From CAYZPB01 sp964480445 (GTDB lineage: Bacteria; Bacillota; Bacilli; Tepidibacillales; Tepidibacillaceae): a stretch of 64,000 nt of DNA. The first letter of the stretch is position 1; each line of letters begins with the position of its first letter. Under the pieces are notes generated by a model, which saw nothing but the letters and a program-made list of their open reading frames with translations, ran no database searches and was not told where the DNA came from. This document shows positions 10,101 through 17,234 of this stretch, one piece after another. The translations under genes and the position numbers were made by a program. The stretch lies in the NCBI GenBank assembly GCA_964480445.1, contig CAYZPB010000001.1, positions 27,518 to 91,517 of the forward strand, given 5' to 3'.

Positions 10101-10710
10101 AATTAATTTAGGAGCAATTGAAGAGTATGACCGCATAAACGAACGCTATAATTTCTTAACCACACAAAAAGCAGATTTAATCTCCGCGAAAGAGAGCTTG
10201 TATCAGGTTATAGCTGAGGCTGATGAAGAGATGACTAAGATTTTCAGCGAGAGCTTTGAAGCGATTCGCAAGCAATTCCGGATTGTTTTTGGCAAACTGT
10301 TTGCTGGCGGACTGGCCGATTTAGTTTTAACTGACCCAGATAATATTTTAGAGTCGGGGATTGAGATTCTTGCACAACCTCCAGGCAAAAAACTGACCAG
10401 TATCGCGCTTTTATCAGGTGGAGAAAAGGCTTTAACTGCAATTTCATTATTATATGCAATATTACATGTTAAACCAGTCCCTTTCACCATTTTAGATGAG
10501 GTAGATGCCTCTTTAGACGACTCAAATGTAACCAAATTTGCAGAGTATCTACGTGATTTTAATGAAACAACGCAATTTATTGTAATTACACACCGAAAAG
10601 GTACTATGGAGATTGCCGACGCTTTATATGGCGTGACGATGCAAGAGGCTGGTGTATCTAAACTAGTTTCTGTTAAACTAGAGAATAAGGATAAACTAGA
10701 GGCTGTTTAG
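7141..10710 (+). CDS. smc: Chromosome segregation/condensation ATPase SMC
   Basis: A 1189-residue SMC protein of normal length. Walker A GPNGCGKSN is at residues 31-39, the Q-loop region at about 145, the ABC signature LLSGGEKALTA and Walker B FTILDEVDASLDD are near the C-terminus. Two long heptad-rich coiled coils (about 170-500 and 670-1010) flank the hinge, whose GGSMTGGE glycine motif is at about residues 659-666. The protein dimerises through the hinge and, with ScpA and ScpB (not in the window), loads near parS sites and organises replicated chromosomes. The start is the ATG at 7141 that overlaps the dnaD stop, with GAGGAG just upstream. In most Firmicutes rnc precedes smc; here dnaD does. 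ftsY follows 26 bases downstream, as usual. Confidence 0.97.
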   Translation: MQLKSVIINGFKSFADKTEIDFTEGIVAIVGPNGCGKSNIADAIRWVLGEQSAKSLRGSRMDDVIFSGSENRKPVNYAEVSLVLDNQAKQIKLDFSEVVVTRRLYRTGESEYLINKQQVRLKDISNLFVDTGLGKESFSIIGQGRIDDILSTKPEERRGIFEEAAGIVKYKNRKREAQRKLDDTELNLIRIYDLIVELEGQIEPLKYQSAQALEYKEYDNRLKDLNIKIYVHDINNIYQKWLQAEEIKETFSKEQLEYSSNVNIIDAAIEEKRWAVSKLDQELEELYQQHLSASEKLEQEEGKRGVLCEREKNQSSSRENLVNSINKAREKYDGLNDSIEKELQIKKEKASMIKEMEADLLEKEQYLNDFAKNKTEELEELKAEYFDVLNRTATLRNDSTHLNNQLNSLVYRNDKLKSERTKIENELNKFAEETLKLNNELAGVETRCQALLPVMEELELARKTIESEIQQTKDEFIKTQNLLSASSSKQETLEGMQMALSGYTHGAKEVLTLRNNKKIKGIIGSVAELLTVPKEYELAIEIALGNSLQHIVVDNEEIGRETIKYLKDKRSGRATLLPLNVIKGRRFNVKELASIATLPGYIGLAIDKVELDLIYEEIGHFLLGRIIIAKDLKSANQIAKTLNYKYKIVTQDGDLVNPGGSMTGGEITKQSGKLLGRQREIDELIGEIAKQKSKLKGKEDKLKDLNLILIENERTYQEKLAAYSTDEAKRRQIKEGLIQTGYEKKRLEERAKYLNNDDQQISAEICTVNTKISDIESNMIANKKLEAELLEEINQANETLNKEEDAKGELRETITNIRIELATHKEEYNHILKVIERLNIDLMEQKSSIDKLTAEADSLEAVLLNLQFDLTEISNVFDEYKNKRDELQKIINDKRKERLKFTTEIDQKVADSKGLRAQLRSVEDLLQQNEVKLGRLDTQLENLINQLTLEYEISFEAAQAKVDKVENVGETRSEIQRLRKSLKQLGEINLGAIEEYDRINERYNFLTTQKADLISAKESLYQVIAEADEEMTKIFSESFEAIRKQFRIVFGKLFAGGLADLVLTDPDNILESGIEILAQPPGKKLTSIALLSGGEKALTAISLLYAILHVKPVPFTILDEVDASLDDSNVTKFAEYLRDFNETTQFIVITHRKGTMEIADALYGVTMQEAGVSKLVSVKLENKDKLEAV

Positions 10711-10736
10711 GCAACACAAACGTAATGGAGGTTCAA

Positions 10737-11687
10737 ATGGAACAAGTTGATAGCAATGAAAAACAAAATAAAATAGAGCAGGGGCTAGAGAAGACCAGAC
10801 GAGGTCTTTTTCAGCGTTTAGAAGATCTTTTTAGCAGTAAAAAGGCGATCGACGAGGAACTTTTCGCTGAGCTGGAAGAAATATTAATTACAGCAGACCT
10901 TGGTCCCTTTACTGTAGATAGTTATATAGAAGAATTACGCGAAATTGCAAGGACGGAGAAGATTGATGATTTTGTTCTTCTAAAAGAACATCTATCGCAA
11001 ATTATCCTTGCAACTTTTGAAAAGAAAAAATTCAATTACGAGTTAAATCTTGAAGAGGGTAAGTTGAATATCCTACTTGTTGTTGGCGTTAACGGAGTCG
11101 GTAAAACCACCTCGATTGGTAAGTTGGCTCATGTACTTTCTTCTGAGGGTAAAAAAGTTATGCTTGCCGCGGGCGATACATTTAGGGCTGGGGCGATTGA
11201 GCAACTTGAATTATGGGGTAAAAGAGCTAAGGTGCCCGTAGTAAAAAATCAAGCAGGCGCCGATCCTTCGGCTGTAATATATGATGCTATCCAATCGGCT
11301 AAGGCTAATGAAATCGACGTTTTAATCTGCGACACAGCTGGAAGATTGCATAACAAGGCAAACCTGATGCAAGAGCTTAACAAGATTTTCCGGACAATCA
11401 GCAGAGAAGATGAGACAGCGCCGCAGGAGATACTGCTTGTATTGGATGCTAGCACCGGTCAGAATGCTTTTATGCAGGCTAAGCTATTTCAAGAGGTTGC
11501 ACAGGTTTCAGGCATTATATTAACGAAACTGGATGGTACCGCAAAGGGTGGAATCATCATACCGATAGTTAATGAGTTAGAGATTCCTCCTAAATTTATT
11601 ACAATGGGTGAGAAAATTGATGATATTCAGCCTTTCGTTGCAAAGGACTATATAGAAACAATTTTTGACAAGCTTCCGGGCAAATAA
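10737..11687 (+). CDS. ftsY: Signal recognition particle receptor FtsY
   Basis: A 316-residue SRP-GTPase. After a short charged N-terminal region (about residues 1-30) come the N-domain four-helix bundle and the G domain with GVNGVGKTTSIGKLA (G1), AAGDTFRAGAIEQL, DTAGRLHNK (G3) and LTKLDGTAKGG (G4/G5 region). FtsY binds the membrane and the Ffh-RNA particle, and mutual GTP hydrolysis hands nascent chains to SecYEG. The ATG at 10737 follows GGAGGT by four to five bases; an earlier ATG at 10725 would place the Shine-Dalgarno inside the gene and is rejected. The acidic A domain is short, as in other Bacillota. It lies between smc and ylxM-ffh, the standard arrangement, and a fresh promoter starts directly after it. 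Confidence 0.96.
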   Translation: MEQVDSNEKQNKIEQGLEKTRRGLFQRLEDLFSSKKAIDEELFAELEEILITADLGPFTVDSYIEELREIARTEKIDDFVLLKEHLSQIILATFEKKKFNYELNLEEGKLNILLVVGVNGVGKTTSIGKLAHVLSSEGKKVMLAAGDTFRAGAIEQLELWGKRAKVPVVKNQAGADPSAVIYDAIQSAKANEIDVLICDTAGRLHNKANLMQELNKIFRTISREDETAPQEILLVLDASTGQNAFMQAKLFQEVAQVSGIILTKLDGTAKGGIIIPIVNELEIPPKFITMGEKIDDIQPFVAKDYIETIFDKLPGK

Positions 11688-11690
11688 TGC

Positions 11691-11719
11691 TTGACATTAT
11701 AATTACAAACAGATATTAT
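11691..11719 (+). promoter_or_regulatory. Sigma-A promoter for ylxM-ffh
   Basis: TTGACA (11691-11696), a 17-base spacer and TATTAT (11714-11719) form a near-consensus housekeeping promoter. It starts four bases after the ftsY stop and about 40 bases before ylxM. Confidence 0.82.
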
Positions 11720-11759
11720 ACATCTTGTAAAGCTAAGGAACTTTACGAGGTGAGAGACG

Positions 11760-12095
11760 ATGCTTGAACGAAAGACAAGGTATAATTTTCTTTACGATTT
11801 ATACCAAGACCTGCTAACTGATCGACAGAAACAGTTTAGTGAGTTGTATTTTCAAGACGATCTTTCCTTTGCTGAGATAGCAGAGGAATTTGCTATTTCT
11901 AGGCAGGGTGTCTACGAACATATAAAAAGAACTGAGAACCTACTTGATGATTATGAGCTAAAACTAGGTTTGCTTGACAAGATGTTAAGACGACGTTCGC
12001 TTATTGTTAGATTGGAAGAACATTTAGCAACTCTTGACGAAACAGAAATAGCAAGGATTACGTCACTTGTTCAAGAATTAAAAATGATTGACTAG
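11760..12095 (+). CDS. ylxM: YlxM-like helix-turn-helix protein associated with SRP
   Basis: A 111-residue protein of the UPF0122/YlxM family. The central part (about residues 18-60, with LTDRQKQF, DLSFAEIAEEF and SRQGVYEHIKR) is a helix-turn-helix resembling sigma-70 region 4. YlxM is encoded just before ffh in most Firmicutes, and in streptococci it has been shown to modulate SRP/FtsY GTPase activity. A GAGGTGAG Shine-Dalgarno lies seven bases upstream and the gene has its own strong promoter. It ends 12 bases before ffh, so the two will be co-transcribed. Function in this organism is inferred from family and position. Confidence 0.88.
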   Translation: MLERKTRYNFLYDLYQDLLTDRQKQFSELYFQDDLSFAEIAEEFAISRQGVYEHIKRTENLLDDYELKLGLLDKMLRRRSLIVRLEEHLATLDETEIARITSLVQELKMID

Positions 12096-12107
12096 GAGAG
12101 ACTTATA

Positions 12108-13454
12108 ATGGCTTTTGAAGGTTTAACAGGTCGCTTACAGGGCATATTTAGTAAGCTACGTGGTAAAGGGATATTAAGTGAACAGGATATAGCAGAAGCA
12201 ATGAGGGAAGTACGTCTTGCTTTATTAGAAGCGGATGTAAACTATGCCGTAGTAAAGGATTTTGTTGCAAGTCTTAAAGAAAAGGCACTCGGCCAAGAAA
12301 TCTTAAAAAGCTTAACTCCTGGGCAACAGGTAATTAAGCTTGTTAATGAAGAACTAACTGAATTAATGGGTGGCGAGATTTCTCACTTGCAGTTTGCCAC
12401 TAAGGGACCAACAATTATACTGCTTGTCGGCCTACAAGGTGCGGGTAAAACAACGCAAGCGGCAAAGCTGGCTAAATACTTGCAAAAGATGAACAAACGC
12501 CCACTGATGATTGCTGCTGACGTTTATCGGCCGGCTGCAAGAGAACAGTTACAGATTCTAGGTGAACAAATAAATGTACCTGTTTTTAGCATTGAGGATT
12601 CGAAGGAAGCTACTAAAATTGTAAAAAATGGCATTAAACACGCTGAAAAAGAAAACTATGATGTTGTGATTATCGATACAGCAGGAAGATTACATATTGA
12701 TGAGCAATTGATGGGCGAACTAAGAGAAATCAAGAAGATTGCTCAGCCAACAGAAACACTTCTAGTAATTGATGCAATGACCGGACAAGATGCGGTTAAC
12801 GTTGCAAAAAACTTTAATGAGCAGTTGGAGATAACAGGTCTAATTTTAACCAAGTTAGATGGAGACACTCGCGGTGGAGCTGCGATTTCTGCAAAGGCGG
12901 TAACCGGTTCTCCAATTAAATTTGTTGGTATGGGAGAGAAAATTGATCAATTAGAGTCTTTTCATCCAGATCGGATGGCGTCAAGAATTCTTGGCATGGG
13001 AGACGTACTCAGTCTAATTGAAAAGGCTCAAGATTCAATCGATATTGAACAAGCTAAAGCGCTGGAACGCAAGTTACGCACCTCGGAAATTACCCTAGAC
13101 GATTACTTGCTACAATTAGAGCAGCTAAAGGATATGGGACCGTTGGATGATGTGCTTGCAATGCTGCCTGGTGCGAGTAGAGGTAAAGATTTACGAAATT
13201 TTAAAGTAGATGAGCGCTTACTTACTAAGACCGAAGCAATAATTAAATCAATGACGGTTGAGGAAAAGACGGATTTAAACATTTTAAATGCGAGTCGACG
13301 TCAAAGAATTGCAGCAGGTAGTGGGACGACAACCCAGGATGTTAATCGAATGCTTAAACAGTTTGAAGAGATGAAAAGAATGATGAAACAATTTTCTGGT
13401 AACACGAAAAAAGGACCTAGTAAAAGAGACTTTGGTAATTTTCCTTTTATGTGA
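12108..13454 (+). CDS. ffh: Signal recognition particle GTPase Ffh (SRP54)
   Basis: A 448-residue Ffh of typical length. N domain about residues 1-90; G domain with GLQGAGKTTQAAKLA, AADVYRPAAREQL, DTAGRLHIDEQL and TKLDGDTRGGAA; then the methionine-rich M domain (about 300-430) with the RNA-binding segment RRQRIAAGSGTT and MLKQFEEMKRMMKQF. The M domain binds the 4.5S/6S scRNA and signal peptides emerging from the ribosome; the NG domain pairs with FtsY. The ATG follows AGGAGAG. It sits in the ylxM-ffh-rpsP unit. The scRNA gene itself is not in this window. Confidence 0.97.
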   Translation: MAFEGLTGRLQGIFSKLRGKGILSEQDIAEAMREVRLALLEADVNYAVVKDFVASLKEKALGQEILKSLTPGQQVIKLVNEELTELMGGEISHLQFATKGPTIILLVGLQGAGKTTQAAKLAKYLQKMNKRPLMIAADVYRPAAREQLQILGEQINVPVFSIEDSKEATKIVKNGIKHAEKENYDVVIIDTAGRLHIDEQLMGELREIKKIAQPTETLLVIDAMTGQDAVNVAKNFNEQLEITGLILTKLDGDTRGGAAISAKAVTGSPIKFVGMGEKIDQLESFHPDRMASRILGMGDVLSLIEKAQDSIDIEQAKALERKLRTSEITLDDYLLQLEQLKDMGPLDDVLAMLPGASRGKDLRNFKVDERLLTKTEAIIKSMTVEEKTDLNILNASRRQRIAAGSGTTTQDVNRMLKQFEEMKRMMKQFSGNTKKGPSKRDFGNFPFM

Positions 13455-13493
13455 TTATTATAGAACTAATTAATTATAGGAGGTGATTTTAAG

Positions 13494-13763
13494 ATGGCTG
13501 TAAGAATTCGTTTGAAAAGAATGGGAGCAAAAAAATCTCCGTTTTATCGTATCGTTGTTGCTGATTCACGTTCACCCCGTGACGGTAAATTTATCGAAGA
13601 GATTGGAACATATAATCCATTAACTGATCCGGCAAAGATAAGTATTGACGAAGAAAAAGCATTAGATTGGATGCAAAAAGGTGCAAAACCTTCAGACACA
13701 GTTCGAAACTTATTTAGCAATGCTGGTTTAATGACTAAACTACATGATTCAAAGCAAAAGTAG
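13494..13763 (+). CDS. rpsP: Ribosomal protein S16
   Basis: An 89-residue small-subunit protein with the S16 signature at its N-terminus (AVRIRLKRMGAKKSPFYRI) and VADSRSPRDGKFIEEIGTYNP. S16 binds 16S rRNA helices near the 5' domain and helps early 30S assembly. The ATG follows AGGAGGTG. It is co-directional with ffh upstream and khpA nine to 24 bases downstream, the usual order ffh-rpsP-khpA-rimM-trmD-rplS. Confidence 0.97.
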   Translation: MAVRIRLKRMGAKKSPFYRIVVADSRSPRDGKFIEEIGTYNPLTDPAKISIDEEKALDWMQKGAKPSDTVRNLFSNAGLMTKLHDSKQK

Positions 13764-13786
13764 CCCTTTGATTGGAGGACTTAGCA

Positions 13787-14014
13787 ATGAAAGACTTATT
13801 AGAATTAATAGCAAAAGAATTAGTAGATAATCCTGATAAGGTAACGGTTACTGAAAAGCACTATGATCGTTTGATTGTATTGGAATTATCTGTAGCTCCA
13901 GAGGATATTGGCAAGATTATTGGTAGGAAAGGCAAAGTTGTAAAGGCTCTTCGCACATTTATTGGTGCAATAGCAGTACAGGATAATAGACGAGTTAATA
14001 TCGAGATAGTTTAA
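13787..14014 (+). CDS. khpA: KH-domain RNA-binding protein KhpA (YlqC)
   Basis: A 75-residue single KH domain protein with the GxxG loop in IGKIIGRKGKVVKALRTF. KhpA forms a dimer with KhpB/EloR and binds many transcripts, affecting cell division and elongation in streptococci. The ATG at 13787 has GGAGG upstream; a TTG in the Shine-Dalgarno at 13772 is rejected. Its conserved place between rpsP and rimM supports the name. The partner khpB is normally near oriC and is not in this window. Confidence 0.92.
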   Translation: MKDLLELIAKELVDNPDKVTVTEKHYDRLIVLELSVAPEDIGKIIGRKGKVVKALRTFIGAIAVQDNRRVNIEIV

Positions 14015-14035
14015 GCTTTAGGCGGTGAAATAGAA

Positions 14036-14557
14036 TTGAAACAAAAATATCTACGCATCGGAAAAATCTTTAATACGCATGGACTAAAGGGTGAGCTTAG
14101 GGTTGAAGCTTATACAGATTTTCCAAATGAAAGATTTGCGGTAAATAATTCTCTCTATATTGGTTTATCTGAGGATGGGGTAATGACAGAAGTAATCGTT
14201 ACTGATTATTTGCGTCATAAACAATTCTATATTCTTAGCTTCAAGGGCTATAACGATATCAATCAGGTCTTACATTTTATCAACCAATATCTTTGGATTT
14301 CTTGCGAGGATCAGCACACGCTTGAAAAAAACGCCTACTATTACCATCAGATTATTGGCTGTAATGTAGAGAGTTTAGTTGGTGAAGCTATTGGAACTGT
14401 TGCTGATATACTGCAAACTGGAGCTAATGATGTTTGGATAATAAAAAGGGTGAACCAGCCGGATTTGCTCATACCTTTTATTGAGGATGTTGTTATTAAG
14501 GTTGACCTTGATCAGCAATTAATAACAATCAATCCAATAGCTGGTTTAATTGAGTAG
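14036..14557 (+). CDS. rimM: Ribosome maturation factor RimM
   Basis: A 173-residue RimM. The N-terminal beta-barrel begins with LRIGKIFNTHGLKGELRVEAYTD and carries FPNERF; the C-terminal PRC-barrel has GEAIGTVADILQTGANDVW and LLIPFIEDVV. RimM binds S19 and assists assembly of the 30S head, and trmD next door completes the classic pair. Translation starts at TTG (14036) after AGGCGGTG, in line with the alignment of the first motif; no usable ATG lies closer. rimM and trmD are nine bases apart. Confidence 0.94.
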   Translation: MKQKYLRIGKIFNTHGLKGELRVEAYTDFPNERFAVNNSLYIGLSEDGVMTEVIVTDYLRHKQFYILSFKGYNDINQVLHFINQYLWISCEDQHTLEKNAYYYHQIIGCNVESLVGEAIGTVADILQTGANDVWIIKRVNQPDLLIPFIEDVVIKVDLDQQLITINPIAGLIE

Positions 14558-14566
14558 GTGAATTAG

Positions 14567-15250
14567 ATGAAAATTGATGTTTTAACCTTGTTTCCTGAGA
14601 TGTTTGCTGGTGTTTTAGATAGTAGCATTCTAAAACGAGCGCGTGAAAAAGAGTTGATACTAGTTAATTTAATCAATTTCCGCGATTATACAACTGATAA
14701 ACATAATCAGGTTGACGATTATCCTTACGGTGGTGGTAAAGGCATGCTTTTAAAACCAGAGCCAATATTTGCTGCTGTTGAAGCGATTGAAAATTGGCAA
14801 AAGGCGCGTATTATTATGCTAACTCCACAGGGAAAAACTTATAATCAAGAGCTTGCAAATGAACTTACAAAATCTAATCATCTAATTTTACTTGCGGGTC
14901 ATTATGAGGGGTTTGATGAAAGAATCCGCGAACATCTGGTCACCGATGAAATATCTATTGGCGACTATGTTTTAACTGGCGGCGAGCTGCCAGCAATGGT
15001 CATTATTGACAGCGTCACAAGGCTGATCCCTGGTGTTTTAGGAAGCAAAGAGTCGCTTATGCAGGAATCTTTTACTGATAATTTGCTAGAATATCCACAA
15101 TACACTAGGCCAGAAATTTTTCGCAACTGGCGAGTCCCAGAAATTTTACTATCGGGACATCATGCAAAGATTGAAAAGTGGCGTAAAGAAGAATCGTTTT
15201 CACGGACAGGTAGCCGCAGAAAAGATTTATTAAAGAAAAGGCATGATTAA
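14567..15250 (+). CDS. trmD: tRNA (guanine-N1-)-methyltransferase TrmD
   Basis: A 227-residue SPOUT-class methyltransferase. Motifs MKIDVLTLFPEMF, DYPYGGGKGMLLKPEP, LLAGHYEGFDERI and the knotted SAM site SIGDYVLTGGELPAM are complete, as is the dimer-contact segment ending GVLGSKESLMQES. It makes m1G37 in tRNAs reading CNN codons and prevents +1 frameshifting. It is slightly shorter than Bacillus TrmD at the C-terminus but ends with the usual basic tail. A separate promoter for rplS begins six bases after its stop. Confidence 0.96.
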   Translation: MKIDVLTLFPEMFAGVLDSSILKRAREKELILVNLINFRDYTTDKHNQVDDYPYGGGKGMLLKPEPIFAAVEAIENWQKARIIMLTPQGKTYNQELANELTKSNHLILLAGHYEGFDERIREHLVTDEISIGDYVLTGGELPAMVIIDSVTRLIPGVLGSKESLMQESFTDNLLEYPQYTRPEIFRNWRVPEILLSGHHAKIEKWRKEESFSRTGSRRKDLLKKRHD

Positions 15251-15255
15251 TTTTG

Positions 15256-15284
15256 TTGTTTATCATTAATTCCTATGATAAAAT
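15256..15284 (+). promoter_or_regulatory. Sigma-A promoter for rplS
   Basis: TTGTTT (15256-15261), a 17-base spacer and TAAAAT (15279-15284). Transcription would begin near 15291, just before the L19 leader stem. Confidence 0.72.
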
Positions 15285-15301
15285 AGAAAATGTTGATTAA
15301 G

Positions 15302-15335
15302 ATGTTCCGCTGGCTAGCAGATAGTGCAAGAACAT
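15302..15335 (+). ncRNA. L19 leader (ribosomal protein autoregulatory RNA)
   Basis: ATGTTC (15302-15307) pairs with GAACAT (15330-15335). Between them are the short CTG/CAG hairpin (GCTGGCTAGCAG) and the unpaired AGTGCAA. The string GTTCCGCTGG...AGTGCAAGAAC agrees with the compact L19 leader known upstream of rplS in Bacillota. The stem ends about ten bases before the Shine-Dalgarno (GGAGGT), so L19 binding could block translation. An ORF reading through it exists in frame with rplS but is not the real gene. Confidence 0.72.
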
Positions 15336-15358
15336 TGATTTGGAAGGAGGTAATCAAC

Positions 15359-15706
15359 ATGAATTTAGTTGATCAAGTTATTAGAGAAAATTTAAGAACT
15401 GATTTACCAGATTTTCGTGCAGGTGACACTGTAAGAGCACACGTTAAAGTTGTTGAGGGTCAGCGCGAAAGAATTCAAATATTTGAGGGTGTAGTAATTA
15501 AACGTCAAGGAAAAGGTATAAACTCGACCTTTACTGTACGTAAAATATCTTATGGCGTTGGTGTAGAACGTACACTGCCACTATACTCCCCTAAATTGAG
15601 CACGGTTGAGATTGTGCGACGTGGTAAGGTTCGCCAAGCAAGAATTTATTATCTGCGAAACCTACGTGGGAGAAAAGCAAGAATTAAGGAAAGAATTCAA
15701 AGATAA
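15359..15706 (+). CDS. rplS: Ribosomal protein L19
   Basis: A 115-residue L19. Conserved segments are DLPDFRAGDTVRAHVKVVEG, IQIFEGVVIKRQGKG and FTVRKISYGVGVERTLPLYSP. L19 lies at the 30S-50S interface. The start is the ATG at 15359 after GGAGGT; the in-frame codons upstream (from 15290) are the L19 leader RNA, not protein. Its own promoter, leader and terminator make it an independently controlled single-gene unit, probably with some read-through from trmD. Confidence 0.97.
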   Translation: MNLVDQVIRENLRTDLPDFRAGDTVRAHVKVVEGQRERIQIFEGVVIKRQGKGINSTFTVRKISYGVGVERTLPLYSPKLSTVEIVRRGKVRQARIYYLRNLRGRKARIKERIQR

Positions 15707-15717
15707 TGAATATGCAG

Positions 15718-15746
15718 AAAAGGCTTGTATAATACAAGCTTTTTTT
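15718..15746 (+). terminator. Intrinsic terminator after rplS
   Basis: GCTTGTA and TACAAGC pair around a three-base loop, extended by A/T pairs, and are followed by seven T residues. Confidence 0.87.
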
Positions 15747-15796
15747 CATATAATTTAGTCATCCATTAGAATAGGACAGAACGGAGCTAAGGACTA

Positions 15797-16339
15797 ATGA
15801 AAGAAAAAGTCTATAAGGAAATAATTGACTGGGTTAAGGCAATTGTTATTGCTGGAGTCATTGCTTTTTTATTGCATACATTTGTTTTTTCGCTAGTTTT
15901 AGTTGATGGCATCTCAATGAATCCGACACTAAGTAACTCAGAACGACTTGTACTAAATAAGACTTCTTATATATTTAAGGAGCCAGACCGTGGTGATATC
16001 GTCGTATTTCATGTTAATCAATCTGAGAACTATATAAAAAGAGTGATTGGGCTACCGGGGGAAACGATAGAAATTCGCGATGATCAATTACTCATTAATG
16101 GAGAACAAGTTGATGAACCCTATCTAGAAGTTATTAAAGAAACTTATAATGAAGTGGGCGTTCAGCTAACGGAGGATTTTGGGCCAGTCAAGATTAGAGA
16201 TGACCATCTTTTTGTAATGGGCGATAATAGAAAAAATAGTAGTGACAGTCGTGCATTAGGAGCCATCTCCAAAGAGGAGATGATGGGCAAAGTTAGCATA
16301 AGAATTTGGCCCTTAAATAGGGTCGGTTTACTTGAATAG
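15797..16339 (+). CDS. lepB: Type I signal peptidase
   Basis: A 180-residue S26 signal peptidase of the Gram-positive SipS size, with a single transmembrane helix at about residues 14-36. The catalytic serine is S40 in GISMNPTL and the general-base lysine is K81 in YIKRVIGLPGE; box E is seen as MGDNRKNSSDSRALG. The enzyme cleaves Sec and Tat signal peptides on the outer face of the membrane. Shine-Dalgarno is AAGGA/GGAG just upstream. Position between rplS and ylqF is usual in Clostridia-type genomes; Bacillus lacks lepB here. Confidence 0.95.
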   Translation: MKEKVYKEIIDWVKAIVIAGVIAFLLHTFVFSLVLVDGISMNPTLSNSERLVLNKTSYIFKEPDRGDIVVFHVNQSENYIKRVIGLPGETIEIRDDQLLINGEQVDEPYLEVIKETYNEVGVQLTEDFGPVKIRDDHLFVMGDNRKNSSDSRALGAISKEEMMGKVSIRIWPLNRVGLLE

Positions 16340-16358
16340 ATTTTAGGGAGGTAATCAA

Positions 16359-17234
16359 GTGGGTATCCAATGGTTTCCCGGGCATATGGCGAAATCTCAA
16401 CGCGAGATTGTTAATAAGCTAAAGCTTGTGGATGTAGTTATAGAATTATTAGATGCGCGTATTCCATTTTCAAGTCGTAATCCGATGGTTGCAGAGCTGA
16501 TTGGAAACAAGCCACGATTAACTTTATTAACAAAATATGATTTAGCTGACCCAGCTGTTGTTACAAGCTGGATTGAGTATTTTCAAGCCAATGGCATTCG
16601 CGCCTTGGCGATTAGCGCAACGACCGGACATGGAATAAACAGAATTTTTGATGAGCTTTCGAGCCTAACAGTGGAAAAACGTAAGCGAGATGAAAAAAGA
16701 GGAATAAAAAATCGAAATATCCGAACAATGATAATCGGTATACCAAATGTAGGAAAATCAGCATTGATCAACCGACTTGTTAATAAGAGAGTCGCCAGAA
16801 TTGGTGATCGTCCAGGGATAACTAAGGGACAGCAGTGGATCAGGATAACTGATGGCGTAGATTTGCTTGATACACCAGGAATCCTCTGGCATAAATTTGA
16901 GGATGAGGAGATTGGATATCGACTGGCATTAACTGGGGCGATTAAAGATGAGCTGCTTCATTTTGATGATTTAGCAATTTATCTAATCAATTACGTTATG
17001 GAACATTATCCGGAATATATAATAAATCGTTATAATATTGACACTAATAGCGGCGAAGCTGTTGAAATTATAGAAAAAATTGCAGTAAAGCGTGGTTGTC
17101 TATTATCTGGTGATAGGGTAGATTTTGATCGTGCTGCTGAGTTGATTATTCGTGAATTACGTTCGGGATTACTAGGACGCTATTGTTTAGAAAAGCCAGA
17201 GATGTTAGGTGAACATGCCAATGCTAAATTATGA
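16359..17234 (+). CDS. rbgA: Ribosome biogenesis GTPase RbgA (YlqF)
   Basis: A 291-residue circularly permuted GTPase. It begins with IQWFPGHMAKSQRE, family-typical, so the GTG start at 16359 (after GGGAGGT) is secure. The G4-type motif comes first (LLTKYDLAD, residues 56-64), then the P-loop GIPNVGKSA (127-135) and G3 DTPGILW, followed by the C-terminal ANTAR-like helical domain. RbgA drives late 50S assembly, allowing L16 and L27 incorporation. The G4 motif reads TKYD instead of NKxD, which is unusual because that Asn reads the guanine. The gene overlaps rnhB by 14 bases. Confidence 0.95.
   Translation: MGIQWFPGHMAKSQREIVNKLKLVDVVIELLDARIPFSSRNPMVAELIGNKPRLTLLTKYDLADPAVVTSWIEYFQANGIRALAISATTGHGINRIFDELSSLTVEKRKRDEKRGIKNRNIRTMIIGIPNVGKSALINRLVNKRVARIGDRPGITKGQQWIRITDGVDLLDTPGILWHKFEDEEIGYRLALTGAIKDELLHFDDLAIYLINYVMEHYPEYIINRYNIDTNSGEAVEIIEKIAVKRGCLLSGDRVDFDRAAELIIRELRSGLLGRYCLEKPEMLGEHANAKL

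Noticed and set aside
15290..15358. N-terminal extension of L19 (23 codons)
   Set aside because: It is the L19 leader RNA; the Shine-Dalgarno GGAGGT and conserved N-terminus fix the start at 15359.
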